A stretch of DNA of 64,000 bases from Obelidium mucronatum (Eukaryota > Chytridiomycota > Chytridiomycetes > Chytridiales > Chytriomycetaceae): contig JAIVFH010000059.1 in assembly GCA_025765595.1 (NCBI GenBank), positions 124,001-188,000 on the forward strand. The letters run 5' to 3'. The position numbers and the translations under genes are program-made. The stretch's first letter is position 1. Each line of letters opens with the position of its first letter. Of the stretch, positions 14,798-25,892 are shown piece after piece. The notes beneath the pieces were generated by a model. That model ran no database searches. It saw nothing but the letters and a program-made list of their open reading frames with translations, and was not told the origin of the DNA.

Positions 14798-17288
14798 ATG
14801 CAGAGCATCTTAATCAGGCAGGCAGCGTTCCAACCAGTGGTTCGATATGCCAGGCTTCAATCTCAGAGGCTGTTAAATTTGCCAGTTATGTTTAACCGAA
14901 ATCTGAACTCAAACTCGAAACGACGAATGACACTTGCACCACCTGTTGCGCGAAAGCAGCCAACTGTGCACAGCCACGGCCCCAGCGACAACTATCACTG
15001 GATGAAAGACCAAACCAAGGGACCCAAGAAACAGGAAATCATCGACTACTTGGAAGCCGAAAATGCTTATGCGAAGGCCATCCACTTGACACCAAATGCC
15101 GCTCTCTCGGAGACGCTGTACAACGAGTTCCTGTCAAAAATTCAAGAAACCGATAAGGACGTTCCTTTCTTTAGAAATCCGTACTGGTACGCGGCCCACA
15201 TGCATTTTTGCCTTTCTCACCAAAGTGTTTAAGGTATTACACTAAAACAATCGAGGGGCAGCAGTATTCAATTTACTGTAGAAAGCGCGAGTCGCTAGAC
15301 GCCGCAGAAGAGGAGTATTTGAACATCAACCTCATCAAGGACCAGGAGTACTTGGACATTGGCGCCACTGCTGTGTCTCCATCACACACTTTGCTCGCTT
15401 ATTCTCTGGACGTTGCGGGTGATGAAGAATACAAAATTCACTTCAAAAACTTGGAAACGGGTGAAGAATATCCAGGCGATGTCCTTGAGAACACGTGTGG
15501 GTCCGTCGTGTGGAACAAGGAAAATACCGGTGTCTACTACGTGACACTGGATGAGATCCATAGGCCTTGCAAGCTATATCACCATATTCTTGGAACGAAT
15601 CCGAAAGATGACGTGATGTGCGTTTTCGACTTGCTTCTTTTTTCAGTTCTAACTTCATTGCATTTCAGGTTGTACCACAACACTGATGAGCAGTTCTGGA
15701 CCACCATCGGACGTACTACTTCAGGTCGATTTCTCATTCTCAGCTTGGGATCGAACCAAACTTCGGAAATTCATTACATTGACTTGGATAATCCCTCGGC
15801 TGGCCTCAAGTGCTTTTGTCCTCGTGAATTCCGCCACAGATACGAAGTAGAGCATCAAGGAGACTTTTTCCTTATCCTTACTGATGGAGGCGGGAAGTTT
15901 TTGAATAAGAAACTGCAACGCGTTAGCATTCAAAACACTGTCCGTGAAGTTTGGGAAGACGTTATCCCGTACGATCCATTCCGCGAGCTTGTAGACGTGA
16001 CACCTTTTGAAAGTTTCACGGTCATTGAAGAGCGCGCTGAAGGGATCTTGAGAATGAGAGTACTGGAAGCAGCAAATCCAAACAGCTCATATTTGATCCC
16101 ATTTGAAGAAGAAATCTTTGAAGCGACAACAGCTTCATCACGGGTGCAAAACTACTCCTCAGATGTTGTCAGATTTGTTTATACAAGTCAGTTGACTCCA
16201 ACCAAAACAATGGAGTACAATTTCAAGAGTAAAACGTCACTGTTGCTGAAACAGAAGCCTGGTAAGAAAAATAGTACACACACGTTTATTCAATTCTAAT
16301 TGAGGTACATATGTATTTGTCAGTTCCTGGAGGCTTTAACCCTGAACCGTATACATTGAAGCGTGTTTATGTTCCCATTCCAGAATCCACCCGCGTCAAA
16401 GCGCCATTTGACACACCCGTGGCCGATAAAATCCCCGTGACTCTCCTGTACAAGACTGATCTCCTCAGAAAAGACAACAAAAATAAGTGTTATCTGTATG
16501 GATATGGATCTTATGGAATCTGCTTGGAGCCCAACTTCTCTTCAGACATATTTAGTTATGTGGATCGTGGGATTGTTGTAGCCTACGCACAGTGAGTACC
16601 TGCAGTCTTACGTGATTTGTCAGGTTTTTTTTTTTTGATGTTCTTATTTAGCATTCGTGGAGGGGGGGATCTTGGTCGCGGTTGGTATGAAACTGGAAAG
16701 TTCCTGCACAAAAAGAACACATTCACAGACTTTGTGGCATGTGCTGAGTACTTGGTTGCCCAAGGTATCACACGCCATGAACTCATGGCGATCGAAGGTC
16801 GGAGTGCCGGCGGCCTTCTGATGGGAGCAGTTTTGAACATCAAGCCCGATATTGCCATTTGTGCAACTTTGGGAGTCCCCTTTGTTGATGTTGTCTCGAC
16901 AATGATGGATCCAACCATTCCCTTGACGGTGAATGAATACGAAGAATGGGGAAACCCGAACGAAAAGGAATACTTTGATTACATGATGTCGTATTCCCCA
17001 TACGATAACATTAAGCCAAACACAAAGTATCCAAACTTGTTCGTCAAGGCTGGAATCAATGATCCACGTGTTCAATACTGGGAACCTGCAAAGTGGGTGG
17101 CTAAAATGCGAGCTTCCAACACGGATGGTGGAGAAGCGGATCCAAACAGAAGCACTTTGATCTTTGACTGCAAGATGGGCTCCGGGCACTTTGGAGCATC
17201 GGGAAGATACGGGTACTTGAAGGAAAAGGCATCGGAATACGCATTTGTTGTAACTCAGCTGGAGGCAGCTGCTGCAGCCGCTGTCTAA
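14798..17288 (+). CDS. Oligopeptidase B-like serine peptidase (S9A)
   Basis: Prolyl-oligopeptidase family enzyme that cuts short peptides, typically after basic residues. Exons 14798-15186, 15234-15617, 15669-16261, 16324-16591 and 16652-17288 give 756 residues. A basic, hydroxylated N-terminus (MQSILIRQAAFQPVVRYARL) could target mitochondria; a second ATG (MFNRNL) and a third (MTLAPP) could start a cytosolic form. The propeller has VHSHGPSDNYHWMKD and YSIYCRKR. The catalytic domain has GYGSYG, HIRGGGDLGRGWY and nucleophile Ser596 in EGRSAGG, Asp682 in GINDPRV and His724 in GSGHFGASGR. It ends in an alanine run. A 3' fragment of itself lies just upstream (14393-14699). Confidence 0.95.
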
Positions 17289-17334
17289 TCCTTTTCTTTG
17301 TTGTGTGTTGTTTGATGTGGATTTTGTGTAAACA

Positions 17335-19633
17335 ATGAAAACACTGTTGTCGATCACAATCCTTTTTCTACTGTCTCTATGGACCCACGCGGCACCCGTC
17401 GATCGAAATATTACGACTACAACAGGCACAGTGTCTGCGCCGGTTCCATCGAGTTCTGGGGCAGTCAATGCCACTTTGCTTGCCCTCGAAGTCAAGGCAA
17501 AAGCAGACGAGGCTGACAAATCAATCAACCATCTGAAGAAGGAACAGTTTGTTAACCAAACTGTAGTCAGTGGCGGCGATTGGCTGTTGTTTTTTGGATC
17601 CGTCAAGTGTCCCCACTGCCAGAAGTAAGGAAACCCACACACGATTGCCTCCCAATTATTAAGACATCCCACAGACTAACGCCAGAGTTCCTGAAATACC
17701 AGCAGCGGAAGGAAAAAGATTTTGAAAAAAAGAACCTGAGGATGGCAAAGGTTGAATGCACAGAACTCAAAGGTGGGCATATTCACACATTGTGTAAGCA
17801 ACGCTGAATACGTAAACCAAAACTCTCTTCCATATCGTGACATAGAGATTTGTCTGACTGTTATTCCGGAGCTCAAGTTCTATCCAACAATTAGAATGTA
17901 ATGTGCTTGTGAATGGAGTGTTTGGATACAGTTTGACTCACTCAAGGAAAAATAATAACCTACCCAGTTATAAAGGCGGTAAATACTATCAAGAGTTCGA
18001 CGGTGACGACGAAATTGAATTGATTGAAGCCTGGGTCGACAAGTATCTTGAATCTCAGCACGGGGATGGCGCCAAAGCTGTGAAGAAAGCCCAACAAATT
18101 GCAGAGGCGGGTCTAAACAACGGAAAAGGTGGGGTTTCGTCTGTAAACCCTTCTGGAAAGTCTGTTGAAATTACGTCAAAAAACATCGAGTCGCTTCTGG
18201 ATCAGTCGGCATGGTTCATCAAGTTCTATTCCCCTTATTGTGGGCATTGTAAAATGTTTGCCCCCATGTGGATTGAAGTCGCCACAGAGCTGAAGGGGGT
18301 TGTAAATGTAGGGGAGGTCGATTGCACGGTTGAGATGGATTTATGCAAGAAGTATGACATTCAAATGTACCCAACAGTTATGCATGTTGGGGCGAGTTTG
18401 GGCGATCAGTTCAAGGGCGATAGAACAAAACCCCGATTACTCCAATTCGCAAAACAATATTTGAAGTATGCTTTTTTTATACTTTCAAAGTGGTGTTGGT
18501 TGGTCATTTACGTTTTTAACTCTATTAGACCATCCTTTAATGCTGTCAGTGCAGACGAAGTAAACACGATTCTCCTTACGAATAGCGGGTTGTCAATGTT
18601 CTATCTCTATGACGAAACGACCCCACTTGCATACGTTGAATCATTTGCAAAAGTTGCTTCCAGTGTGAACCATATCATTGAAATCAACGTGTGCCCTGAA
18701 GCGGAAGCGAAAAAGCACTTTGCTGCAAGTATTCTACCAAACCATAAGCCACCCTATTTGCTTGTCTCTCAAGGCGAAAGTGATCATAAAGATACGAGGG
18801 TATTCCAAGCCTCTTTGCAACTGAATACGGATGGTACAAGGTCGAATTTGCGGAGCTGGATCATTAAGCATTCGAAGCCTGTTTTACAAAAGTTGGATGA
18901 AACTACAAGTAAAGGGATTATGAATGGAAAGAATGCTGTCGCTTTAGGGATTGTGAAGGGAAGTTCCGAGGCTTCGAAAAAAGCAATGATTGAAGTTTTG
19001 AGAGCAGCAGGCAAAAAGTGGGAAGGGCATTCTGAAGTGGGCACAAGTGTAGATGACGAAATGAGTCTTGTTGAGGGAGATGAAGATAAGAAGAGAAGTG
19101 TCGTCTTTGCTTGGATTGATGTTCTTGAAAAGGGGGATTATATTCAAAGGGCATTTGGGGTTGATGTCAAGACAGCAAGATTCCCACAATTGGTGGTTGT
19201 TGACACAACGGAAGACTTGTTCTATGACGCTCAAGTTGATGGCATCAAACCGCTGGATTTTTCTTCAGCACAAACTATTTTGGATCATCTGAATGAAGTA
19301 TTTGCTGGGAAGTTGAGGGTTAGTGGCTTTTTGTGTCCAATTGGAATGTATGGTACTAATATGTCGGCATACAGGGAAAGAATGCTAACGGCTCTGTGTA
19401 CACTGCTAAAGTGTTTCATCGCTTGACAAAGCCGTTTGCAGTTGAGTACTAGCCTGCACTTGATTATATTTTCGATTGCTAACTGAGTTAATCAATAGGA
19501 TATGTTATATGGACACCCTCTTCTTTCTGGTCTCATAATTTTTGGGGTCTTGGTGATGTTGATTCGATGTGCAACCTTGGGTGATACTTCATCCCAATAT
19601 TCTGCAGTTTTGAAGGAGCCAAAATCGGATTAA
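17335..19633 (+). CDS. Membrane-anchored PDI-like thioredoxin protein
   Basis: Seven exons: 17335-17624, 17675-17772, 17846-17897, 17968-18465, 18529-19318, 19375-19440 and 19499-19633, giving 642 residues. Signal peptide MKTLLSITILFLLSLWTHAA, then a thioredoxin fold with CPHC (92-95) and a second with FYSPYCGHCKMFAP (CGHC about 238-241) and the cis-Pro motif MYPTV. Two further non-catalytic thioredoxin-like segments follow. The last exon encodes a transmembrane helix (GLIIFGVLVMLI) and short cytosolic tail ending KEPKSD. Reading straight on from exon 6 would hit a TAG; a GTTGAG donor at 19441 and a CTAAC branch site near 19480 support the intron that restores the membrane segment. Likely an ER oxidoreductase or chaperone. 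Confidence 0.9.
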
Positions 19634-19673
19634 CAGTGTATGAAAGAAATGTATTCCAATAAAACTCATGATA

Positions 19674-20614
19674 TCATCGTCGGTAGTTATCACGTCTGTC
19701 ATCCCTGCGGGGGCTGCGTGAACGTTCCTGTCTCCGGCCATAGTCACCATTACGGCGATTATCATAACTTCCACGAGAGCTGTAGTCGTCTCTTCGTCTG
19801 TCGCGGGAGTCATGGTCGTTGCGTCTGAAGCGGTCGCGAGAATCCACATCCTCGCGCCTCCGGTAATCCGTATTATCCCGTCTGCGATCATAATCGCTTC
19901 TTTCTCCATTTCTATCATCATCTCTTCTTTTTGGGGAATTGCCCCTGGGTTCACTCTCCCGGCCTTCCCGGGAACCCCTTCCAGCCAGATCATCCTTCTT
20001 TCCTGGCGCATCATCATCCTTCTTTCCAGGCGCATCATCTCCGAGAATATCGTTCCACGCATCCCACTTGCCGTCGTCTTCTCCATCGTCTTCTTCATCC
20101 TCATTGTCGTCAGCCTTTGGTTTTTCCACTTTTGCTGTTTCGATTTTTTTGCCCTTCTTCTTTTTGCGACCAAAGTCATCGTATTCATCGTCCGATTCGA
20201 AACGCGTGTTTTTATATTCTACAACATCATCTGGAACGTATATAATTTAAATAAAGACGGCTTTTTTTGACATGTATAATTGCACAGAGCAATTTAAAAA
20301 AAAAATAGTACACCTCTCTCTTTGAACCCGCCACCACGACCCTCCCGTTCCTGGTCTGGTCCAGTTCCTGGTTTAGGTGCATTGCATTGGTTGCATGTGG
20401 CTCTCTTGGCCCAGTTGATATTGAAACAGGCTGGGCAGTCCCAGTCCTAACCAATTTTGTCCTTTAGCAGCAGCAGCAGCAGCAGCAGGCACGCAGTACG
20501 CAACAGGTTGAAGCGAAGCAAAAGCGGGAGGAGGGAAGGGAGGACATTATTTCATTCATATTGTACCTTATCAGAAAAGAGAGGAGGTCGAGATTCTCTG
20601 TCTCTACGACTCAT
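19674..20614 (-). CDS. RanBP2-type zinc-finger SR-like protein, ZRANB2-like
   Basis: Exons 20567-20614, 20314-20446 and 19674-20230 give 245 residues. One RanBP2 zinc finger, [20 protein letters not shown] to CNAP, is preceded by PPLFSDK and followed by GRGGGFKER and [17 protein letters not shown], the order and wording of human ZRANB2 around its second finger. Then an acidic stretch and a long Arg/Asp/Ser-rich tail ([17 protein letters not shown]...[12 protein letters not shown]). The family binds GGU-type single-stranded RNA and affects 5' splice-site choice. Only one of the two human fingers is present. Intron 1 (20447-20566, 120 nt) carries a CAG/CTG triplet run. The gene converges on the PDI-like gene with 40 bp between stops. 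Confidence 0.92.
20465..20489. repeat. (GCA)n triplet run in an intron
   Basis: About eight uninterrupted GCA/CAG units at 20465-20489 lie inside intron 1 of the ZRANB2-like gene; on the coding strand it is a CTG run. Non-coding, unlike the many CAG/CAA runs in neighbouring exons. Confidence 0.85.
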
Positions 20615-20919
20615 TTTTTAAATATAAAAATAAAAAAATTAAAAGAAAGTATTGTAGAGAAACACTCGTTTGATTGTTGCCTCAGTCTGAGGGTTTTCTC
20701 CCACCGTCACCCTTAGCTTTTCTTCCACCATCAACTTTTTTATTTTATTTTATTTTATTTTATTTTTTTATTTTTTGGCAAGTACAATCAACTTCAAACA
20801 ATCGCCCAAACAAAGGCAAAAAACGAACAAAAAAAAAAGAAATTAGCTTACACCACACAAAAAACAAAGAAGTAACTTCATTGGGAACAGTTTTTTTTCC
20901 CCCCCGCCCGCCCCTTTTC
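20615..20919. promoter_or_regulatory. Divergent promoter region, ZRANB2-like / polyQ protein
   Basis: 305 bp between two divergent starts (20614 - and 20920 +). It holds pyrimidine-rich and TTTTA repeats (about 20738-20776) and a C-rich run just before the + start. No coding or RNA gene seen. Confidence 0.45.
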
Positions 20920-22217
20920 ATGACATCTTACTCTACTGCCGTGTCGCGCCGCGACTCTCTCAGCAAACTCCATTTAAAGCAACGCCATAGCTCTAACCGG
21001 GCTGCAGCCGAACAAGACTTTTCACAGCCACCAACTAGTTTCAATCCGTCTCTGGAATACGCGTCCGTACTGGACAACTTGAAACCAAGCACCCTCGCGT
21101 CGTCCGCCTCTTCAGTAAGGGATAGTCAAGCGACCATTGTTGAATTGGATGAGGGAGAAAAGGAAGGATCAGGGGACAACAGGAGCACGCGTGATTCCAT
21201 TAGAAAAAGCTCAACAGCAAGTCAAGGGGGGGTGGTTTCGTCGGCGGTGGCTCCTATTCCTGTTCCTTCATCATCGTCACCCAAAGATCAGGCTGGGCCA
21301 AAGAAAGTCAACTTGTAAGCCCTTTTTTTTTATTTTCTTTTATCTTTTAACGTTTCCCATTTTTTATTTTTATTTTATTTATTTATTTTTTTTCCTTTAG
21401 TTGGGGTTGGGTGGATGTTGGATTCTCTCACTCGATAGATGATTACGACCGCAAACCTATAAACGTCGACCCTTTGACCAAAGAAGACGCGATTGAAGTG
21501 ATGGAAATGCGGATGGCAATGAAAATGGAAGTTCAAGAAATGTACAGGTGGCGCAATGAGATTGAAAGCAGTTTTGCGTTAAAACACTTGGCTCCATCCT
21601 CCCAGCAGCAGCAACCACAGCAACAGCAACAGCAGCAGCTGCAACAAAACTTTGGAAAAGCGAGCAGCGGATCGTCGCGGACGACGCAATTAAACACTGT
21701 TGGAGAGGAGAAAGCATCCTTGTCGTTATCATCGTCATCATCACCACCTCCAACGCCTGGCACCACAAACGCCGCAAGTCTCAATGCCCCTCTTTCGATT
21801 CAAGTCAAGAAACCAGAGGGTTTTATTACGAAGCGGGATTCGATTGCGACGCGATTCCAACAACTGGGCATAACGCGGTCAAGACCTGTGGCGACCCAGC
21901 AGCAACAACAACAACAACAACAACAACAACAGCAGCAGCAGCAACAGCAGCATTCTCGACTATCCAATAACCCACCTCCGGGGCTTAACGTCAATCAAAA
22001 GCATTCAAGTGCCCCACACTATATAGTTGCTTCTGGTGGCGGTACTGGGCCAACAACGGCAACACCAGCGAGCACCAGAAGTGGGAAATCTAATGCAGAT
22101 ACTAGAGCTAAATCGGTGGCAGGACCACCTCGGAAATGGGCATGGTCCCCAAAAGCGACTGCAGTACAAGACACAGGGAAAATCCACACCGCGTCTAAAA
22201 AGAAGGACCCAAACTAG
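20920..22217 (+). CDS. PolyQ-rich low-complexity protein, unknown
   Basis: Exons 20920-21314 and 21401-22217 (86-nt T-rich intron) give 403 residues. Exon 1 is Ser/Thr-rich and disordered (MTSYSTAVSRRDSLSKLHLK). The start of exon 2 is the only conserved-looking part: FWGWVDVGFSHSIDDYDRK, then a charged helical segment with EDAIEVMEMRMAMKMEVQEM. Two polyQ tracts follow (about 21601-21647 and 21898-21951) in a Ser/Pro/Gly-rich tail with RKWAWSPKA near the end. I do not recognise the family. It could be a regulatory or scaffold protein; nothing in the sequence fixes this. Confidence 0.75.
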
Positions 22218-22393
22218 AGGTTCTCTTTTTTTTTTTTTCTTTTCCTTCTGTCCCCCTTTTTTTTTGTTTTAATACATAAGTTTCTAAAAAATAAACGTAA
22301 CCTAATAATTATTATCTTCACTTCTTGTTTTTATCTTTATTTTTTTCCATAATTTTTACTTCTTATTCAGCCCTGTAGAAAAAATATTCGCGC

Positions 22394-22724
22394 TCACATC
22401 TTCAATGTGCTTGTAAAAGACACTTTGTGCTTGTACTTTCTCCTCACGTCTTTGCCATTTAGAATCAGCTTGAGTGCAACGAAAACACCGAAAGTGAGAG
22501 CGGCTCCAATCATGAGCATGATGGGATATCTTCAATGTGCTTGTAAAAGACACTTTGTGCTTGTACTTTCTCCTCACGTCTTTGCCATTTAGAATCAGCT
22601 TGAGTGCAACGAAAACACCGAAAGTGAGAGCGGCTCCAATCATGAGCATGATGGGATAGACTTTGTAGGGAACACTGATTTAAGAGAGGGGAGCTTCTAG
22701 GCCCGTGTTTTTAAGGTGAGCCAT
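22394..22724 (-). pseudogene. Small single-span membrane protein gene, broken by TAA and a 130-bp duplication
   Basis: From ATG 22724 the frame reads MAHLKNTGLEAPLS, then TAA (22680-22682), then in the same frame ISVPYKVYPIMLMIGAALTF, a transmembrane helix and a basic end (GKDVRRKYKHKVSF), with LKM and TGA at 22394 in the undisrupted layout. A perfect 130-bp tandem copy (22398-22527 and 22528-22657) shifts the frame because 130 is not a multiple of three. The composition is like small mitochondrial inner-membrane subunits, but I cannot assign it. No intron removes the TAA with good signals. Either a pseudogene or a sequence error. Confidence 0.5.
22398..22657. repeat. Perfect 130-bp tandem duplication
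   Basis: Two adjacent copies, 22398-22527 and 22528-22657, identical by eye over all 130 bases. They cover the transmembrane-coding part of the small gene on the - strand. Confidence 0.95.
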
Positions 22725-23058
22725 CGTTTTATCCTTTTTTGTTGATTACTCTTTTTTCAAGTTTTAAGTGCAAGTTGAGTTCAGGAAGTGTGTGTGGGGA
22801 AGGCAAGTGTTCCTTTTCAAGGCATTTTTTCAGGCAAATAAATTTTGGCTTATTATTATATGTAGAGAAAGTTTGAGTCGCTTCGGCATGGCGACGGTTA
22901 GTACAAAATCGAGCAAAATCTACAAATATGTTTATTCAAGCAATCAAGTTGTTTTTATCTATATTTCCTTTTTTCTTTTTTTTTTGTTTGATATTTTATC
23001 GCATTTTTTCTGCCAAGATTTCTCAAGTCTTTTTTATTTTTTTTTTGATTAAAAGCAA
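22725..23058. other. Intergenic region without a supported gene
   Basis: 334 bp, T-rich toward the next gene (runs at 22970-23047). A short ATG-led frame (ATGGCGACG at 22889) ends quickly. Likely holds the promoter of the downstream membrane-anchored protein. Confidence 0.4.
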
Positions 23059-24522
23059 ATGGATGTGTTTTCGACAGCGCAGCTGGCAGCGCTGTGCGGC
23101 GGAGTTGCGGCGTTGGTGCTTGGCGTTGCAGTGTTTTGCGGGTTTCTTGCGGCGCGCCGACGGCGGCAGCGGCGGCTTGTGCGGACGGCGAGTGCGAGTG
23201 CGAGTGCGGGCGCGGGCGCGGGCGCGGGCGCGGCGACCGAGTCGCGCACGCGGCTGACTGCGGCGGCGGCGGCGGCGGGCGACGCGGACGCGCCGGTGGC
23301 TGTGGCGCCGGCGCCGCCGCTCGAAGAGTTCGACTCGCTGCGCATCGAGTACGTCGGCCACATGCCGAAGCCGCCCGTGTCGCCGCCGCTGTCGCCCGCC
23401 GCCGCCGCTGCCGCCGCGCACCGCCGCCTGGCCTACGCCGCGCCGGAGTCCGAGTCCGACGATCCCGGCTTCTTCGCGCGACCCTCGAACCACCATCGCC
23501 GATCAATCTCCGACCCAAAGTCAAACGCAACAACCCTGATCAGCCCGTCAGCTACGGCCGCTGCCACTGCCGCTGCCGCTGCTGCTGCTGTGCATCATCA
23601 CCTGACTATTGACACGGCAGAGAAGGGAGCTTACAACAATACCCCCCACCAACTGTCGGCGTCATCATCGTTTTTGTCCAGGAATAATAGTCGCAGTGCT
23701 GGCGGTAGTGGCAGTTTTGTGAATGCGTCAATACTGGCTAGTCAATCGCCAATTTCGAACCATCAACATCAACAACAACTACAACAACAACAACAACCGA
23801 TATCACCCACATCATTTCGATCCGCAAATACTTTACTATTACACCATATCCAAAACGAACGGCCTTCTTCAGTGGAAGAGTCGATTCTATTGCACGATTC
23901 GTTTGCGTTGCCGATATATCGATTAGATGAGTACGACGAAGATGAAGAGGACATGTCCTCTTTGGATGATCATGAAGAGTTGATAAGCAAGACGCCTGCG
24001 ATTCTGCAAGATTCTAGATTTCAGCAACAGCAACAGCAGCAGCAACATTACCCCAATCACCACACTCAACAGCAACAGCAACAACATCAACAACAGCAGC
24101 AACAGCAACAGCAACAACAACAACAACGACAACAACCACGACGTCCACCATCTGTAGCATTTGGATCTTCATTTGCTTCGTTGTTGCATGATCTGTCTCG
24201 GACACCACCTCCAACTCCACCATCACACCAACACCAACATCAACAACAATCACGAGGAGGCGTTGTAATATCGAGACAATCTCAAACGGAATCAGTTTTA
24301 TCTACTGCTAGCAGTGAAAGTCTTGGCGGGTACCTGACAAACCTGAATATTCCAGAGTTGGGCGGAGGGAAGGGGGGCGCCAACAATGGTGAAGACAAGT
24401 CACATTATTTGGTTCCATCTGCCACCCAATCAACTCGACCTCTAGCTACGACATTTGTGGCATCACCACTTTCATCTTCAGTCATACCTCAGCTTCAAAA
24501 GCGTACAAAACACTCTCTGTGA
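23059..24522 (+). CDS. N-terminally membrane-anchored, Ala/Gln-rich protein, unknown
   Basis: Single-exon, 487 residues. The ATG follows a T-run. The first 40 residues form a transmembrane helix (LCGGVAALVLGVAVFCGFLA) followed by a basic stop-transfer cluster (RRRRQRRLVR), so the bulk should be cytosolic. The remainder is low complexity: alanine/glycine runs coded by GC-rich triplets (23160-23290), polyQ (about 23769-23798 and 24025-24138), an acidic patch (YDEDEEDMSSLDDHEE) and Ser/Thr-Pro sites (SRTPPPTPPSH). GC content falls sharply from the 5' to the 3' end. No family recognised. Resembles fungal type-I wall-sensor tails only in composition. Confidence 0.7.
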   Translation: MDVFSTAQLAALCGGVAALVLGVAVFCGFLAARRRRQRRLVRTASASASAGAGAGAGAATESRTRLTAAAAAAGDADAPVAVAPAPPLEEFDSLRIEYVGHMPKPPVSPPLSPAAAAAAAHRRLAYAAPESESDDPGFFARPSNHHRRSISDPKSNATTLISPSATAAATAAAAAAAVHHHLTIDTAEKGAYNNTPHQLSASSSFLSRNNSRSAGGSGSFVNASILASQSPISNHQHQQQLQQQQQPISPTSFRSANTLLLHHIQNERPSSVEESILLHDSFALPIYRLDEYDEDEEDMSSLDDHEELISKTPAILQDSRFQQQQQQQQHYPNHHTQQQQQQHQQQQQQQQQQQQQRQQPRRPPSVAFGSSFASLLHDLSRTPPPTPPSHQHQHQQQSRGGVVISRQSQTESVLSTASSESLGGYLTNLNIPELGGGKGGANNGEDKSHYLVPSATQSTRPLATTFVASPLSSSVIPQLQKRTKHSL

Positions 24523-24734
24523 TAATCCCTCCCCCCCTCCCCTTTTCCCTTTTCCCTTTTTCTTTTACGAAGAGTTTTTTTTTTCCTCAATTAAATAGAA
24601 TTTTTTTTTACGTAAAAAATAAAAATAAAAATAAAAAGAGTTCATTTTGCTGGTTCTATTGTTCACTGGAAAAGTCCATTGTTTTAACCATATTACAAAC
24701 AAAAAGCCCCCCTCTTTTTTTTTTTTTTTTTATC

Positions 24735-25187
24735 ATGAAAATGAACTGGAGTTCGGCAGCGACAGTCTTGGATGAAGATGACGACGATTCACGTACCCCA
24801 TCTCCCCAGACTCGATCATCAAGAAATACTACTACTTGTAATAATAATACTTTCAGCCCTACTACTTCAGAATCACAACAACGAAGCCGGAGCAGGAGTC
24901 GAATCCCTATTTCAACGGCCCGAAAAACAAGGAATACTGGCAATTACAATCAGCACCACCACCATGAGCATGTGAAATCCCATGGAGAGAGAGTGTTGCA
25001 ACAGATGGAGTCGTTTACAATGTTATTTGAGGACTTGAGTCAACAACCACCACCACGACAGAGTCCGGGTTTGGATGGGAGTAAAGATTATGCGGGTCTT
25101 TGGCGGGGTTTGTTGGAACCTGTTCCGAGGCTGCCTGAACGGAGAGCTGGTTCAAGTTGGTGTAGCAGTGGTAGTAGAGAAACGAGG

Positions 25188-25233
<46 letters not shown>

Positions 25234-25532
25234 GGTGGCAGCGACAGGAGAACACCGAGGAGGAAGTGGATTGTCGAAGTAGTAGTAATAGCAGTAGGAA
25301 TAACCGTGCAAGTAACTGTAGCAGTATTCTTGATTCCTATGGAATGACAGATAAAAAGGGAGCGGCAACTTCAACTATAACAACGACGTCACTAAACCAC
25401 CGGATTGAGGATAGAGTGAATAGGTTAGAATACATTGAGGTGCAGCTTGACGCGCTTGGACACCGTATGGCGGCGACTCAGCGACGTCTGGATAATCTCA
25501 ACAATGATACTGTGTTTGTTGCATTTTACTAA
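24735..25532 (+). CDS. PolyQ protein with C-terminal coiled coil, unknown
   Basis: Single-exon frame of 265 residues from ATG 24735, which follows an 18-base T run. It begins MKMNWSSAATVLDEDDDD, continues Ser/Arg-rich (SRSRSRIPISTARKTR), and has a segment ERVLQQMESFTMLFEDLSQQ that may be helical. A pure CAG tract at about 25190-25231 codes 14 Gln. The end (NHRIEDRVNRLEYIEVQLDALGHRMAATQRRLDNL) has heptad spacing typical of a coiled coil. No family recognised. Confidence 0.68.
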
Positions 25533-25892
25533 AAATAGTTAGTGAGGACCTGGTGATTTGGATTATAACAGCAATCCTAATGTTCGAGAGGGTCCATTAA
25601 GTATGTATGGGAAAGGACTCATTACAATTACAAATTGTTGAATAAAGCTTGGCCGTTTGTATTTGTTGCATTAAACGTGAAATCTTCTGGATAGGTTGTA
25701 GTAATATTGGAAGCCTCTATATTCCTTTTTGCACTTGATTTTTTTGCTGAAAAGATTTGGTCTATTATCAAAACCCCTTTGTTTTTCTCTTGTGCGGGAG
25801 GGGAGATATGGGTGGCGTTGTTTTTTTTTTTGGACCAGAAAAAAGACAAGGCCAAGCCTAAATTGGTGGATTTTTTTTTCTGGCAAGAAAAA
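25533..25892. other. Intergenic region, promoter of zinc-finger gene A
   Basis: 360 bp with A/T runs (25825-25840, 25870-25880). An open frame continues upstream of the chosen ATG but has no nearer ATG-led protein of convincing composition. No other feature seen. Confidence 0.4.

Noticed and set aside
23023..23533. Arg/Ala-rich open frames on the - strand
   Set aside because: Shadows of the GC-rich 5' part of the + strand gene.
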